From: Coenobita brevimanus | Taxonomy: Eukaryota > Arthropoda > Malacostraca > Decapoda > Coenobitidae | Assembly: GCA_032717465.1 (NCBI GenBank) | Contig: CM064681.1 | Location: forward strand, 10,542,832-10,606,831 | Reading direction: 5' to 3' | DNA length: 64,000 bases | Shown here: piece after piece, positions 1 through 11,035 of the stretch | How the letters are laid out: every line of letters starts with the position of its first letter | How positions within the stretch are numbered: position 1 is the first letter of the stretch | Notes under the pieces: model-generated | What the model was told of the DNA's origin: nothing | Database searches by the model: none | What the model saw: only the letters and a program-made list of their open reading frames with translations | Translations under genes and position numbers: made by a program

Positions 1-156
1 CCTTCCTCCTCCCTTAACCTCTCCCCTCCCACCAGACATTTGAATGCCTGGCTACTGCTTCACTAGTGGTTGTCTCACGCATAAAGGTCCGAACTGGCAG
101 GCAGGTGTATAAGACGGAACATTCCTCGGCTGTACATCCTCTTGACCATTCAAAGA

Positions 157-397
157 GGCCCGTATTCTCGTCGGGTAAGGAAGCTCCCTAACACCTCTTC
201 CCAGGCGATTTATTTTGCTTATTACTCTTTACAGTTCTCTTCTGTGATGTTTTTACAGTCCTTTTCTGTATTAAGTCATTCTATTATTATCCTCCTCTTC
301 GTAATAACTTACAAAATTATATTAACCAGCCATAACAAAAACTAAATCGCTAAGGAAGAGGTGTTAGTGAAGTTTCCGAACGGCACGAGAATACAGT
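157..397. mobile_element. MITE-like inverted-repeat element, copy 1
   Basis: The left arm (about 157-212) and the reverse complement of the right arm (about 343-397) align over roughly 50 bp. Shared blocks include GTATTCTCGT, CTAACACCTCTTCC and GCGATTTA. The arms flank an AT-rich core of about 130 bp with no coding potential. A second element at 6484-6712 has the same arm sequences. Long terminal inverted repeats, small size, no ORF and a second copy nearby are what a non-autonomous DNA transposon (MITE) would show. I could not define a clear target-site duplication, so the exact ends are uncertain by several bases. No superfamily is assigned. Confidence 0.72.
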
Positions 398-718
398 CCA
401 TAGTCTCTCCAGTTTCTCCCAGCCTCTCTCTCTCTCTTGAAGTCTGTACTTACTTGACGGTGGCATTTCCGACGCTGCTGCAAATATTATCCTTCAAGTG
501 GCTGCCTTCACACCTGCAGGAGAACAAGGTAGGTGTGCATGTATAGTTTCTTTGGATACATTATTAGAAGTTGACGCATTTTTACGTGTTTTGTATAGGC
601 AGTGCTCTCAGTGGTCATTCACCTTAAGTACACTCGACAGTCACACTGCTCATCATCTGCCACTATCCTGGCCTAAAATATATTCATAGGATTTCATACC
701 GAAGTCCATTTTTTTTTA

Positions 719-720
<2 letters not shown>

Positions 721-753
<33 letters not shown>
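721..753. repeat. (AC)n microsatellite
   Basis: Perfect AC dinucleotide run of about 16 units, preceded by a short poly-T. Confidence 0.98.
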
Positions 754-755
<2 letters not shown>

Positions 756-1882
756 GTCCTCAGAATGGAGACGTAAGAGTTAAAAACGAAATGATAAGTT
801 TGACACACCCTAGTTTGTTCCTGCTACCCTTTTGCGGTGTCAGTAATGTTCAGCTTGTTTTCACATTTCACATAAGCCAGTCTCTGTCGTGATTTTGTCC
901 CTGCGTTTTGTGTGCTGATTAACTGTGCATTTATTCCATCTGTTGTTTACGTAGTCTGCGTGGAGCAAGTTAACGATTGAACTCTCCTTTACATTTATTT
1001 TTGTAGTCATTCCTGCTACCTCCATATTATATCTATTCATTTTGTGGATGACGTTTGGATCTGGAGAAATAAGATATGGATTTCTTTAGCCCTTTATTTT
1101 AGTTCCTTCTTGACTTAAATCGTGTGGTGCCAGTCTGAGTAAAATTAAGAGCACGTTGTCGTAGCGAAGAGGATAAGAGACTCTGAGTTATTAACAGATG
1201 GTAACACACTTGGAACATACTAGTTGTCTGAAGAGTTGCCAATGTCGCTGTGCAAGTTTTTTCTCTTTTTCTCTCTTTTTTTTCTTAGTAGGGCTGCTGG
1301 TTAAACTTGAATGTACAGCACAGTTTACAAGAAGCAATTTTTTTTTGTACCTTTCACAAATCGAGGTGCTTGCACAGTCTTCATGCTTGGCAGGATAATA
1401 TGCAGTTTCATCAGTCAAAACTAAATAGCTGTTCCGTGTCGTCAGAAAACTTGAACGGGTGAGAGGACATAAAAACCGAGAAAGCACAGATGTCAAGAGA
1501 TAGATAAGCGTGAAAATTATGGAAATAAGAAAATAGATAAGGGAATTCCCCAAAAGCCGACTCTTAAAGCGGGTGAAAAGAGGAGGTGTTGGGCTGAGTT
1601 TTTGCGATGGTGCGTTTGGCGTTTGCGTGTTTGGCGGGGCTGTTCTGCTCATGCGCATTTGTGCTGTGAAGTGACCTGGTGTACATCAGGGCAAGGCTAA
1701 TATTAACCCCTTCATTACGATGGTGTATTTTTCATATGTACTTGGTGTTAACTAATGATTCTTTCAACTTAGGACAAACGTCTAGTACTGAATAGGTGAA
1801 TAAAGACTATTTAGCTCCTTCAGTTCAAAAAATATTTATAAAAATGAATAAAACTGACTATAGATGGCAAGATTTAGCTAGC

Positions 1883-1883
<1 letters not shown>
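754..1883. other. Unique non-coding sequence, no gene seen
   Basis: Mixed-composition sequence without repeats or a convincing open frame. The longest frame here (minus strand, 1191-1658) shows no recognisable domain and includes homopolymer-coded Lys runs. I see nothing else in it. Confidence 0.6.

Positions 1884-1918
<35 letters not shown>
1884..1918. repeat. (AG)n microsatellite
   Basis: Perfect AG dinucleotide run of about 17 units. Confidence 0.98.
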
Positions 1919-1921
<3 letters not shown>

Positions 1922-2309
1922 CGTCAGCAGAATCAGGGAGTTAAGAGTCAGGCATAATTCAGAAATATAATTGTTCATAATGTTTCCTCCCAGCGCAGAC
2001 TCCACAATATCTGACATTAGCTCTTGCCGGAAATAATCGCTCGCAGGGCTTGACGTTAAGTAAATAGCTAATGTAGGTTGTTTGCGATATTTGCAGCCTG
2101 TTTATGTAAGGATAGACCTGCTTGTTTTGACTCCCTCAGCTATACATTTATGGTTCACGTTTTTAATCTGTTGACTGAGGTATATGACCTTCTTTTTTTT
2201 TTCCCCTTCCGACTACCTTCAGACAATTATATATATTTTTCTGGTCATATAAACCAAAGGACTATAGTTTTTTCACCTAAAGTTTGCTTTTTTCGTAATT
2301 TTACAACAT

Positions 2310-2497
2310 ACTTTTTGTAGCTCAGTAGTAGAATAGAGAATGCTATGGCTCTATATTCTTTGCATAGCACTTTTTCATGACTAGCACCACGTTTTAGTGT
2401 TAATCCCTCACCACAGTTGGGTATTCAAGAGTTGAGAGATGGTAATTGTAGGACTAGATAAAATGGACAGAGTATGGGAATATTACTGTTAAACCTT
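2310..2497 (+). mobile_element. Dispersed repeat family B, copy 1 (SINE-like)
   Basis: This stretch aligns along its whole length with 42321-42500. Shared blocks include TAGCTCAGT, ATGGCTCT, TGACTAGCAC, TAGTGTTAATC and GAGATGG. The left end carries TAGCTCAGTAG, which fits the RNA polymerase III A-box consensus and the D-arm of a tRNA. I cannot find a good B box at the expected distance. A tRNA-derived SINE is therefore possible but not shown; a non-autonomous DNA element is the alternative. The 5' end coincides with the A-box-like motif in both copies. Identity by eye is roughly 65-75 percent, so the copies are old. Confidence 0.65.
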
Positions 2498-2499
2498 CC

Positions 2500-3600
2500 T
2501 TCATAGCACATTGGCTAATAATAAAGAACTTTCTATTTTACTTGAGCTAACATATGACAATTTGACCTGAGAAATATAGTGAAATCTTCAACCAAGATTC
2601 TCCCGGACACAGTTTCACTTTCAGACATTAAATCAAGGCAATAATGCAAGCACTTCAACCACTTAAGCTTTTCTCTATAATTTATTTGAAGGGAAAACAA
2701 AGAGTGCATGTTTGGAAATGGAAAACGAAAGTCTGTGTGAAGCATCCGATGAAAAAAAAAGTGGGGGGGAAAGTGAGCATGAGCGGCTGCCAATCAATGA
2801 GTTATAGGTTCAGGGTTTTGTAAAAGTATGTGTTAATATGATTTATGAACAGAATCCAAACGCGCTGGAGTGGAAATTGTACACGCCTCTCGCAGTGATA
2901 CCAACCTTTATTTACCCACAATAAATCTCCACAGCACGTTAGAATTAAGCACAACATCCTTCTTCCTCGGCCACTACATCAACAACCACCTAGTCTTACC
3001 TACACCCTCACAAAAACAAACCCAGCGCCTTCTTACACCCTTCTCCCCCTCCTCCCCGTTCCCCAGTTCCCCCTCCTCTACCAAGCAGCCTTTTGTGTTG
3101 GTTTAATTTATAATTCTGTACACACGTTGATTTTTTTTCTCTCTCCCCCTTTGCGTGGATCCTGATTCTGTGTGAGACTTGTCAATGGCGAGCTGGTCAC
3201 GAGCGAGGGAGGATCACGGTCACCTGCTTAAGGCTAGGTTGGCGCTCACACCAAGGCCGACACCATTAGGCTTCGGCGGTATAATTGCTGCGTTTTATTC
3301 CGGCGTATATGCGGCTCTTATTGTATGTGTCCTTTGTCCATTTTCAGGCTTTATTACCTAATGTTTATCTTCTGTTTTGTAATGTTGAATGAGCTGTTAG
3401 TTCCTTAGGTAGTTGGCATTAAGCACTGTTTGTGTTTCCTCAACTTTTCCAAAATATTCTTTTTGGACGGGGAATGGATTTATCTATTTACTGTCCAGCT
3501 AGGGGTTATACGTAAATAAAATCTTTTGCTGTAATCAGAAAATTATCCGCAAAGCGTCCATTGCCTAAGAAAGTACTGAGGTGTCTTGAGTGCCTAGGGA
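2500..3600. other. Unique non-coding sequence, no gene seen
   Basis: Mixed sequence. A stretch at about 3180-3320 is richer in G+C and CpG than its surroundings and holds a 60-codon open frame with no recognisable domain. The part at 2980-3090 is C-rich. No RNA gene or transposon end was recognised. Confidence 0.55.
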
Positions 3601-4903
3601 AGGTGATGGTAAAGTTGCAAGAGAAAGACTATATAGAGAAGGAAACACAAGAAATATACAGTATCTTTTCTGAGGTGAAGGAAGGAGCATGACATGGGAG
3701 CGCGGAGGAGGGGATGTGAAACTTGAGGGAACTGAGATGACGTGTAACTAATTGTAGTGAAATGAGAAAAATAATATTAAAGATTTGTGAATATGAGCGC
3801 TGAAAATGAAATGGTAGGGGAAAAGATAAGGCGAGAATTATGAGTAGGAAAATAAATATTGGAGAAATGGGTGTAGGGTGGAAGAGGAGTGGGAAAGAAT
3901 AAGGATGATGTACTTAATGGAAAGAAGAAACAAGATGATAGGGAGATGACACGTCATAGGGAAGAAGAGGGATGAACAGAGACTGAAGGAAGGGAAAAAC
4001 GAGGAAGTAGGCATGGAAGAAATATGAGCACAAAATAGGGGAAACTCAAGAGAGAACGAAAACAGAAAGAGGTATGTAAGGAAAGGGATATGATGGAAGG
4101 ACGGAAGAAGTGATATTGGGAACAAAGGCATGGAAAAAAAAAGAGACGTGGCAAATGTGGGTGAAAGTTTAAGGAGTCAAAGGAGAGACCTGTGAATCGA
4201 AAAGGCTTTATCCGGAAAGTAAAAACAGAACAGATGAAGAGAGAGAAATAATTAACCAAGAGAGATGAGAAGAGGAACAAGAAAAGCAAATTTAAAATTA
4301 AAAAAAAAAGAAACAGGAAGAAAGGATATGACAGAATGAAATTATTATGAGAAAGAAGCAAATAGGAAAGGGAAAAAAATGATAGATATGGAAGATAATG
4401 TTTGAGATTGGAGATACGTGAATTAAGAGAGAAATGTTGGAAGGTAAGAGATTAAATGAAAATCGAAACCTGTGAAAAACTGGGTGATAAGGCAAGACGA
4501 GAAAGAATTAGTCGCCAGGAAAGAGGGAAAGTGAGAAGAAAGGAATGATGAGAAGAGAAAGAAGGTAAAAAAGAAAAAAGAAAAGTAACACGAGAAGGGA
4601 GGGGCAAAGAGAAGAGAGGAAGGGAATAAGAAAAGAGGAAGTAGCAGAGACAAGAGAAAAGGCAAAGAGAGAAAGAGAAAAAAGACGAACCAAAATTACG
4701 GGAAAGGGGGAGAAAAAAAGATTAAAGACAGGAGAGAAACTTGCAAAATCTGACTCAAGAGAAGAAAGGGAAGAATAGAGAGAGGATGATAATGAAGGAG
4801 GTCAAAGACGAAGAACTGGAGACAAGAAAGAAAGAAATGAGGGAAGAGGAACGGGTAAGGGGAGAAGGGTAGAAAAAATGTGAGAGAGAAAAAGTCTGAA
4901 AGG

Positions 4904-4907
<4 letters not shown>

Positions 4908-4969
<62 letters not shown>
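4908..4969. repeat. (AG)n microsatellite
   Basis: Perfect AG array of about 30 units inside the purine-rich domain. Confidence 0.98.
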
Positions 4970-4971
<2 letters not shown>

Positions 4972-5084
4972 TGGGAGGGGGTGATCACGTCCCGTTAGAG
5001 AGGCCACCGCCGGCTGCCCAGTGGGATGGAGAGATGGAGATCAGATAGCGGAGGTGCAGGCAGTAAAGATGGTGGGGATAAAGG

Positions 5085-5087
<3 letters not shown>

Positions 5088-5121
<34 letters not shown>
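5088..5121. repeat. (GA)n microsatellite
   Basis: Perfect GA array of about 17 units at the end of the purine-rich domain. Confidence 0.98.
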
Positions 5122-5124
<3 letters not shown>

Positions 5125-5130
5125 ATTGCT

Positions 5131-5773
5131 GGTAGAAAATGTAAAAGAAAAAATAATTGCTTGTAAAAAAATGTGATAAATGAAGAAAACATATGGAAAA
5201 GTCTGAAAGAGAAAGGACGTAGGGAATATTTTTTGAAGTATGCAAAGAAAGGATGTGCACTGAAAGGTGTTTGGCTTAAAAAAAAGGAAAGGAACAGGCA
5301 TTTAACCACTATTCATTTCTTGCTGTCTCCTCTCAGTTTTGTTCAGCCTGATGGCGACTTTTCGAATTGTTAAGGTTACAGTACATAAATCCTTACATCT
5401 CTTTATTGTTCCTTTTGTCACTGTGGTGTTCTGTGCTGAAAAAATTCCCCTTGTAGTTTCCAGAATAAAACGAAAGACGTCCTCTGGCTGCAAGTAGAAG
5501 GGAGGAAAAGATCAATGAGAAGGGAGGGAAGGGAAAGGAAGTGGATGAAGAAAGAGAAATACTGACACAAAGATAAGACTGTGGTAAGGAGATGGAGAAA
5601 CCTACAAGAATTTAAAGGATGTAAATTGTCAGAGGAGGGAGGAGGGGTGGGACGGGGTGGATAAAGAGGGAGAGATGATGGGAAGGTTAAATTCTGTGAT
5701 AAGAAGAGGGAAAATAGAAGAGGGGGAAGTCAGAGAGAGGAAGTAGGAGCTAACGCTGATAATAGTAGAAATT
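5131..5773. other. Non-coding, partly purine-rich sequence
   Basis: Unique sequence (5131-5480), then AG-rich sequence (5490-5770). No gene, RNA or transposon end recognised. Confidence 0.55.
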
Positions 5774-6300
5774 CACCATCATCATCATCATCATCGTCAT
5801 CGTCATCACCATGAGTGTTAGAGATCTGCTGCCATCATCATCATCATCATAATCATCATCATCATCATCATCACAGCTGCTTCCTTGTCTCCCTCCATTG
5901 TCTTATACTCATTCAGTCTCTCTTCACAACCAAAGCCTTCCTCGTCACAACCAATATTTCTTCACCCCAATCACCATCCCAAGCACAAAACCACCACCTC
6001 ACTCACCACAACCACCATCTCACTCACAGCAACCACCATCCCACTCACCACAGTCATCACTCCCTCGCCACAACCAGCACTCACTCACTATAACCACCAC
6101 CCATTCATCACAACCACAAAACCCTTCCTCACCACCACTCCCTCACCAAAACCACGACTTTACCACAACCATCACTCACCACAGCCACCACTTCCTGGTC
6201 ACAATTACGACAACCTCACCACAACCAACACTCATCACAACCAACATTCACAACCACCATTCGCTCACCACAACCACGCATGACCACAATCATTATATCG
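5774..6300. repeat. (ATC)n arrays and degenerate CAC/ACC-rich tract
   Basis: Two ATC-type trinucleotide arrays (about 5774-5811 and 5832-5873) are followed by about 400 bp of degenerate CACCACAAC/CACTCAC words. Open frames through it read as His/Thr/Pro-rich peptides in all three frames, as expected from the base composition. Similar composition recurs at 56540-57340. Confidence 0.85.
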
Positions 6301-6483
6301 AATTTACAGACTGTATCTGTTTGTATCAATCCTGGTCCACTGTAAGACCGAACCTTCTATTAAGAATGAGTGATAACTAGAGATAACCCTCACCCATGCT
6401 GGAAAAGTACATATGTGAGAAGGAGTGTATGTAGAAAACGATGCAGGTGAAAGTCAAAATGTTGTGCTGGCGAGTTGTATGCG

Positions 6484-6712
6484 ACTCGAATTCTCGTAGC
6501 GTAAGGAGGCTCCCCAGCACTGTTTCCTTAGCGGTTTGTTTTTTAATATGCACGGTTAAGATCCTCTTGTACAATGCGTCAGCTATGCAGAGTATGGCGA
6601 TGTTTCAAGGATTTATACAACAGACTAGGACAATAGGGTGTAGTAAACAAAATAAATTGTTTAGGAAAAGGCGGTAGGGAGTTTCCGAGACGAGCATACG
6701 GGCCTGTATATG
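6484..6712. mobile_element. MITE-like inverted-repeat element, copy 2
   Basis: The left arm (about 6484-6545) and the reverse complement of the right arm (about 6648-6710) match each other and the arms of the element at 157-397. The right arm, reversed, has CCCGTATGCTCGTC and GGAAACTCCCTA, next to CCCGTATTCTCGTC and GAAGCTCCCTA in copy 1. The core of about 100 bp differs from copy 1, as expected if the arms are more conserved or the elements are diverged relatives. There is no ORF with a transposase motif, so any movement would have depended on a transposase in trans. Confidence 0.72.
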
Positions 6713-7105
6713 TCGTTGGGAGAATTGATAGGGTGCTCATATATGCAAACAAATGAAAGGACATACTTTAAATGACCGCCACGGCATGGTTTTGAACCCT
6801 AAGTTGAGGACACACACATCACGAAATAAATAATATCATCATTAAATAAATAAATAAATAATAAATAAACTTTGCCACCACATCACCACAGCTCCCCAGT
6901 ACACAGTGAGGTAAGATTAATTATCAATATTAGCATTTATTACAAGGTCGATCATATATTTCAGAAGACATCCGTTTTTCCTGTTTGCTTTTTCACTTAT
7001 TATTACTGTCGAATGTTTTAATAGAGTGGATTTTGCTTCACTGTTTCTGTTGCATTTTAGGAATTATTCGAGATATGTTCATTAGCTTTTCATTACAGTA
7101 TATCG

Positions 7106-7106
<1 letters not shown>
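6713..7106. other. Unique AT-rich sequence, no gene seen
   Basis: AT-rich, with short AAAT runs near 6825-6870. Nothing recognisable as a gene or RNA. Confidence 0.55.
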
Positions 7107-7155
<49 letters not shown>

Positions 7156-7177
7156 GAGAAAGAGAGAGAGAGAGAGT
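7107..7177. repeat. Compound (CA)n-(GA)n microsatellite
   Basis: A CA array (7107-7152) passes into a mainly GA array (about 7153-7177). Confidence 0.97.
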
Positions 7178-7324
7178 CACTGATTTTATTTTTAGCAGTT
7201 GTTGTCTCCTTTGGTGTTATTTGTGGTGAGGCAGTCGAGAATGTGGGTGGTGTACCTTGCTGCAGATAAGAGGGGATTATGGCGATTTGTTAGGTTTGGG
7301 AAGGGGAAGCATATGCATGTCCTG

Positions 7325-7328
<4 letters not shown>

Positions 7329-7407
<79 letters not shown>
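7329..7407. repeat. Compound (CT)n(CA)n microsatellite
   Basis: A perfect CT array (7329-7374) changes without a break into a CA array (7375-7407). Confidence 0.98.
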
Positions 7408-7411
<4 letters not shown>

Positions 7412-7722
7412 AATAGCCCCTTACCCCTCCCTCCCCCGGCTTGTTGACACCCCAAACAAAGGAGGAAGGAGGTGCGTAAGTGTGTGTAAGTCATGATTGG
7501 CGGGATTAACTCAGGGAATGTCTTTCTTTGTGCTCGTGCAAGGACATTTCTACGTCCTATTATTTCTTATTACTTGAAGGTCAATGGGAGGATTGTCTTG
7601 TTGTTTGCGTACGTTTGAGTAATTGTACTTAATCGCTTCAGCACGGTGACTTATTTTAGTTACAGCCGTGCCCACAGAGAGAGAGCAGGTGTTATGTATT
7701 GAGGGTGCGCTCGTGCGAACAA

Positions 7723-7888
<166 letters not shown>

Positions 7889-7990
7889 CGGGAACAAGGG
7901 TTGGGTGAGGTAAACTTGTCATAGGGTTTTGTCCCACTGGCGGGCCCAACGTAATAACAAGTACCAGTGACGTAACAGCCAAGCAAATAC
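7889..7990 (+). repeat. Dispersed repeat family C, copy 1
   Basis: About 70-100 bp shared with 9422-9515. Aligned words include AAACTTGTC, GTTTTGTCCCACTGGCGGGC in this copy and GTTCCGTCCTACTCGCGGGC in the other. Both copies start directly after a GA microsatellite, so the microsatellite may be part of the element. No coding potential. Two copies only, divergence moderate. Confidence 0.5.
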
Positions 7991-8130
7991 CACAATAACA
8001 CGGACCATAAACCTGTGACTCAATGGCAGGTGTGACGTTACTTGTGGCGCAGTAAAGTGTGACGCGAGAACAGATGTCAGGCAGAAAATAGCAGGCGGCA
8101 GAACAGGGAAGGAATCACAGGGGTGGGTGG

Positions 8131-8470
8131 TGGTGGGGTGGGCTGGAGTGTGGGATGGTGGCTGGGAGTGGGCTGGAGTGTGGGATGGTGGCTGGGAGTG
8201 GGCCGGAGTGTGGGGTGGTGGCGGGGAGTGGGCCGGAGTGTGCGGTGGTGGCAGGGAGTGGGCCGGAGTGTGCGGTGGTGGCGGGGAGTGGGCTGAAATG
8301 TGCGGTGGTGGCAGGGAGTGGGCCAGAATGTGGGGTGGTAGCAGGGAGTGGGCCGGAGTGTGGGGTGGTGGTAGGAAGTGGGCTGGAGTGTGGGGTGGTG
8401 GTAGGGAGTGGGCCGGAGTGTGGGCTGGTGGTAGGAAGTGGGCTGGAGTGTGAAGTGGTGGCAGGGGGTG
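8131..8470. repeat. 30-bp minisatellite, about 11 units
   Basis: Exact 30-bp period across eleven units, each close to GGTGGCAGGGAGTGGGCCGG followed by AGTGTGGGGT. Units differ by one to four substitutions and no indels. Since 30 is a multiple of three, all frames stay open on both strands: the minus-strand frame (8115-8525) repeats a ten-residue PLPATTPHSG-type unit, and the plus-strand frames repeat Gly/Trp/Ala-rich units. I treat this as a non-coding tandem repeat; nothing around it looks like exons. Confidence 0.93.
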
Positions 8471-8990
8471 GGTGAATGGGTGAGGACAGCTGGGATGGGG
8501 AAGGGGTGAATGGGTGTGAGTGCATGGGATGGAGAATGGGATGGAAGACAGTTGATGAGTGAGAAGAGGTGGGATGGAAGGAACTGTGTGGACGGACGGA
8601 GTGGAGGGAGTTGGTGGATGAGGAAGCGTTGGGATAGGGGAGGTGAAATGGATAGGAATGGATGGATGAGAAGGACGAATGAGTGTATGTGTGTGGGTGG
8701 TGGATGGGAAAAGTAGGAATGGGGGTGAGTGGATGATTATGAGAAGAAACGTGGGAGAGAAGTGGAATGGTGGGAGTGAGTGGATGAGTGAGAGCTGGTG
8801 GGTGAAGGAGGATGGGATGGGTGGAAGTTGGTGGATGTGTGAAAGCTGATGGGTGTATGGAGCTGCGATGGGTAGGTGTAGGGTGACAGCTGGGTGGTAG
8901 CCGAAAGAGGGAGAGAGGACGGGTGTAGGTGGATGAAATGAGGGTGTGAGTAGATTGGCTAGGGGTTGAAATGACGATAGATTAAAGTAA
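8471..8990. repeat. Degenerate GGATGG/GGTGGATG-rich tract
   Basis: G-rich, pyrimidine-poor sequence with irregular GGATGG, GGTGGATGAG and GTGAATGGGTG words continuing downstream of the minisatellite. No fixed period. Confidence 0.7.
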
Positions 8991-9387
8991 TGAAAGGAAG
9001 ATGATTAGCGTTGTCCCAAACCCCTTCATCCCAGTGATGTTAAGTTCATTATTTTCTTGCCACCTCTAGACTGTTATATTCAGCTTTAGAATTACATAAA
9101 GTGTTGGGGTGTAAAAGAAGGCTGTGTCTGATCCTTTTAATTAAACAAAACCTCTAAGCTACATAAAATCACCTTCAGGAGGCAAGAATAAACCCGTGTT
9201 GAAGTAGATAACTGAGAGGGATATGAAAGGTGGGGGGATATTGAAAGGATGAGGAAGGAAGAGGGGATGAAGGAGGGATGGATCAGTGGGGTAGAGATGA
9301 GGGACGTGTAGGATAGATGAGAGAGGACTAGAGTAGTAGAGGTAGATGATTAAAGGAGGAATTATGGGGTAAGAATAATGGAAAAGG

Positions 9388-9390
<3 letters not shown>
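8991..9390. other. Unique sequence grading into purine-rich sequence
   Basis: 8991-9200 is unique and AT-rich; 9200-9390 is dominated by GA words. No gene seen. Confidence 0.5.

Positions 9391-9421
<31 letters not shown>
9391..9421. repeat. (GA)n microsatellite
   Basis: Perfect GA array of about 15 units, directly followed by a short G-run and family C copy 2. Confidence 0.97.
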
Positions 9422-9426
<5 letters not shown>

Positions 9427-9515
9427 AGGGCAAACTTGTCGCAGGTTCCGTCCTACTCGCGGGCTCATCGTAAACTCGGTCAAGCTACAATCAGCCGCAG
9501 TGTCGTAAGTCCTTT
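9422..9515 (+). repeat. Dispersed repeat family C, copy 2
   Basis: Aligned with 7889-7990 (see that entry): GCAAACTTGTC, then GTTCCGTCC, then CGCGGGC in matching order and spacing. Both copies abut a GA array on the left. Downstream is a poly-T run at 9519-9535. Confidence 0.5.
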
Positions 9516-10774
9516 CTTTTTTTTTTTTTTTTTGTGGCTGGGTAGTGCTTGGGGACGTGGGACATTCCTAAATGCTCCTCTGTGTTTCCTTCTTTCTTTC
9601 TTTTGCTTTGTTCGACCAAGTGTATATATTTTTTGTCCTTGTCTTCATCTTTTCCTATTGACATCTGTAATTTTGCATCACTTTTCTTGCTTTTCATTAT
9701 GCAATTACCATTTTCGGAGTCTTGTGTTATTCTTTTCCATGATTTCTACTTTCCTTGTCATTTTTCATTCTTCCACTTTCACCCTTTCTTTCATCCTTGT
9801 CAGAATTCTTTTGTCGTTCCTGTTCTGCCTTTCACTCCTTTGGTTCATTTCGTCCATTTATTACTTTTATTTTCCTCTTCCACAGCCACTCTCCCCTCGA
9901 CCTTTACCTCCGCCACCCTCCGTCATCCGTTCTCCGTTCCTTCCTTGTCTTCACGTTCTCCCCTCTTTTCTCTCGTGTCTCCCGTACGTCTTGACCTCTT
10001 CTCAATTATTTCCTTTCGTTTTCTCCACATTCATAAGTAACCATCATTTCGCTCTCCTTCTCCTCAACTCCTCAGTCTTACCTCTTTTCCTGTTATTATA
10101 TCTTTCTTCTCTCTCCCTCCCCATCATTTCTTCCTTCCTTCCCCTTTAATGCTCACTCAACTTTCTTTTTTCCTTCTTTCCCAGGTAACTTCCTTTCCCC
10201 TCTTTCTACCCCTCAGCCTTCTCTTATTACCCTCTCCTCACCGTTACTCCCATCCCTTTCTTTTCTCCCCTTACCCTCTTTCCTATGAAATTTTCATGAC
10301 AGCTTATCTATGCTGCATGGTGATCCTTCTCACTGTTTCCTGCCGGCTTTGGCTGGAGGGTTTGGTGGGTGGGTGGGGGAGGAGGAAGCCTTCCTGTTTT
10401 TCTATCCTTGTATCTAACTGATAGAATAGTTTTGTAGTTATAACCTTCCCTATTGCAGTTTGCTTTCTTTTGTACTCCTTTGTACCCATCCCCCTTCTTC
10501 CCCCCGTCGCCCTATTCAGTTCCATTACTCCTCATTCTTTGCCCTTCTTCCTCTCCTCCCATCCCATTCCACAGTCTCATCTCCTTCCTGCGTTCCCTTG
10601 TCATGCCATCTCTCTCGTTTCATGTAGTTTTGTCTTTCTTTCCATCCTTTCACCCAAACCTCGTCTCTAACTCCTCATCTTTCTCTGTCCCTCATCCAAA
10701 CCTTCTTCTTTCCCACACTCTATCCTCACCTTTCTTCCTTTCTCACACACAAAACTCTTCCGGTCTAGACTAAA

Positions 10775-11035
10775 CTTTGTGGAAGGGTTCAGGTTCAAAC
10801 AAGGGTAATGAAAGTCGATTTTGAAAACAATAAGGCAAAGGTCTGGGTCACATGGAAAGGTCAAACGCCAAGGATTCTAGGCAAAGTCAGTTCGAATAGA
10901 TATGATCTGATTTGAAATAAATCTGGCGGAAGTGCTAAGGATTAGGCAAGAATGAAGCAATTCGATTTTGAGAGTAATCTATCGAAGGTCAAGGTCAAGG
11001 TCATGGGGCAAAGTCAAATATTCGGCCAGTGAACC
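10775..11035 (-). repeat. Dispersed repeat family D (AGGTCA-rich), locus 1
   Basis: Read on the minus strand, this holds two related units of about 120-130 bp. Each starts with TGACCTTGACCT- or TGACC-type words, then an AT-rich part and a TTTA/AAATCAGAT-type part. The 17-mer TAGATTACTCTCAAAAT (plus-strand complement at 10965-10981) also occurs exactly at 54935-54951 in locus 2. Three head-to-tail AGGTCA hexamers lie at 10986-11003. Repeats with TGACCTTTGACC-type sequences are, from memory, common in several marine invertebrate genomes; I cannot name the family. No ORF. Confidence 0.7.

Larger units (their letters stand above)
3600..5130. repeat. Purine-rich (GA/GGAA) low-complexity domain
   Basis: About 1.5 kb in which the plus strand is dominated by A and G in degenerate GAAA/GGAA/GAGA words. 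It includes two perfect GA arrays. All long minus-strand frames here (3838-5309) are Ser/Leu/Phe-rich translations of this bias and are not considered genes. Confidence 0.85.

Noticed and set aside
5815..6093. His-rich metal-binding protein
   Set aside because: The His run comes from the ATC/CAT array; adjacent frames are equally open.
8115..8525. Decapeptide-repeat protein on the minus strand
   Set aside because: All frames are open over the 30-bp minisatellite; no start context, splice sites or flanking exon. Kept only as a finding to test.
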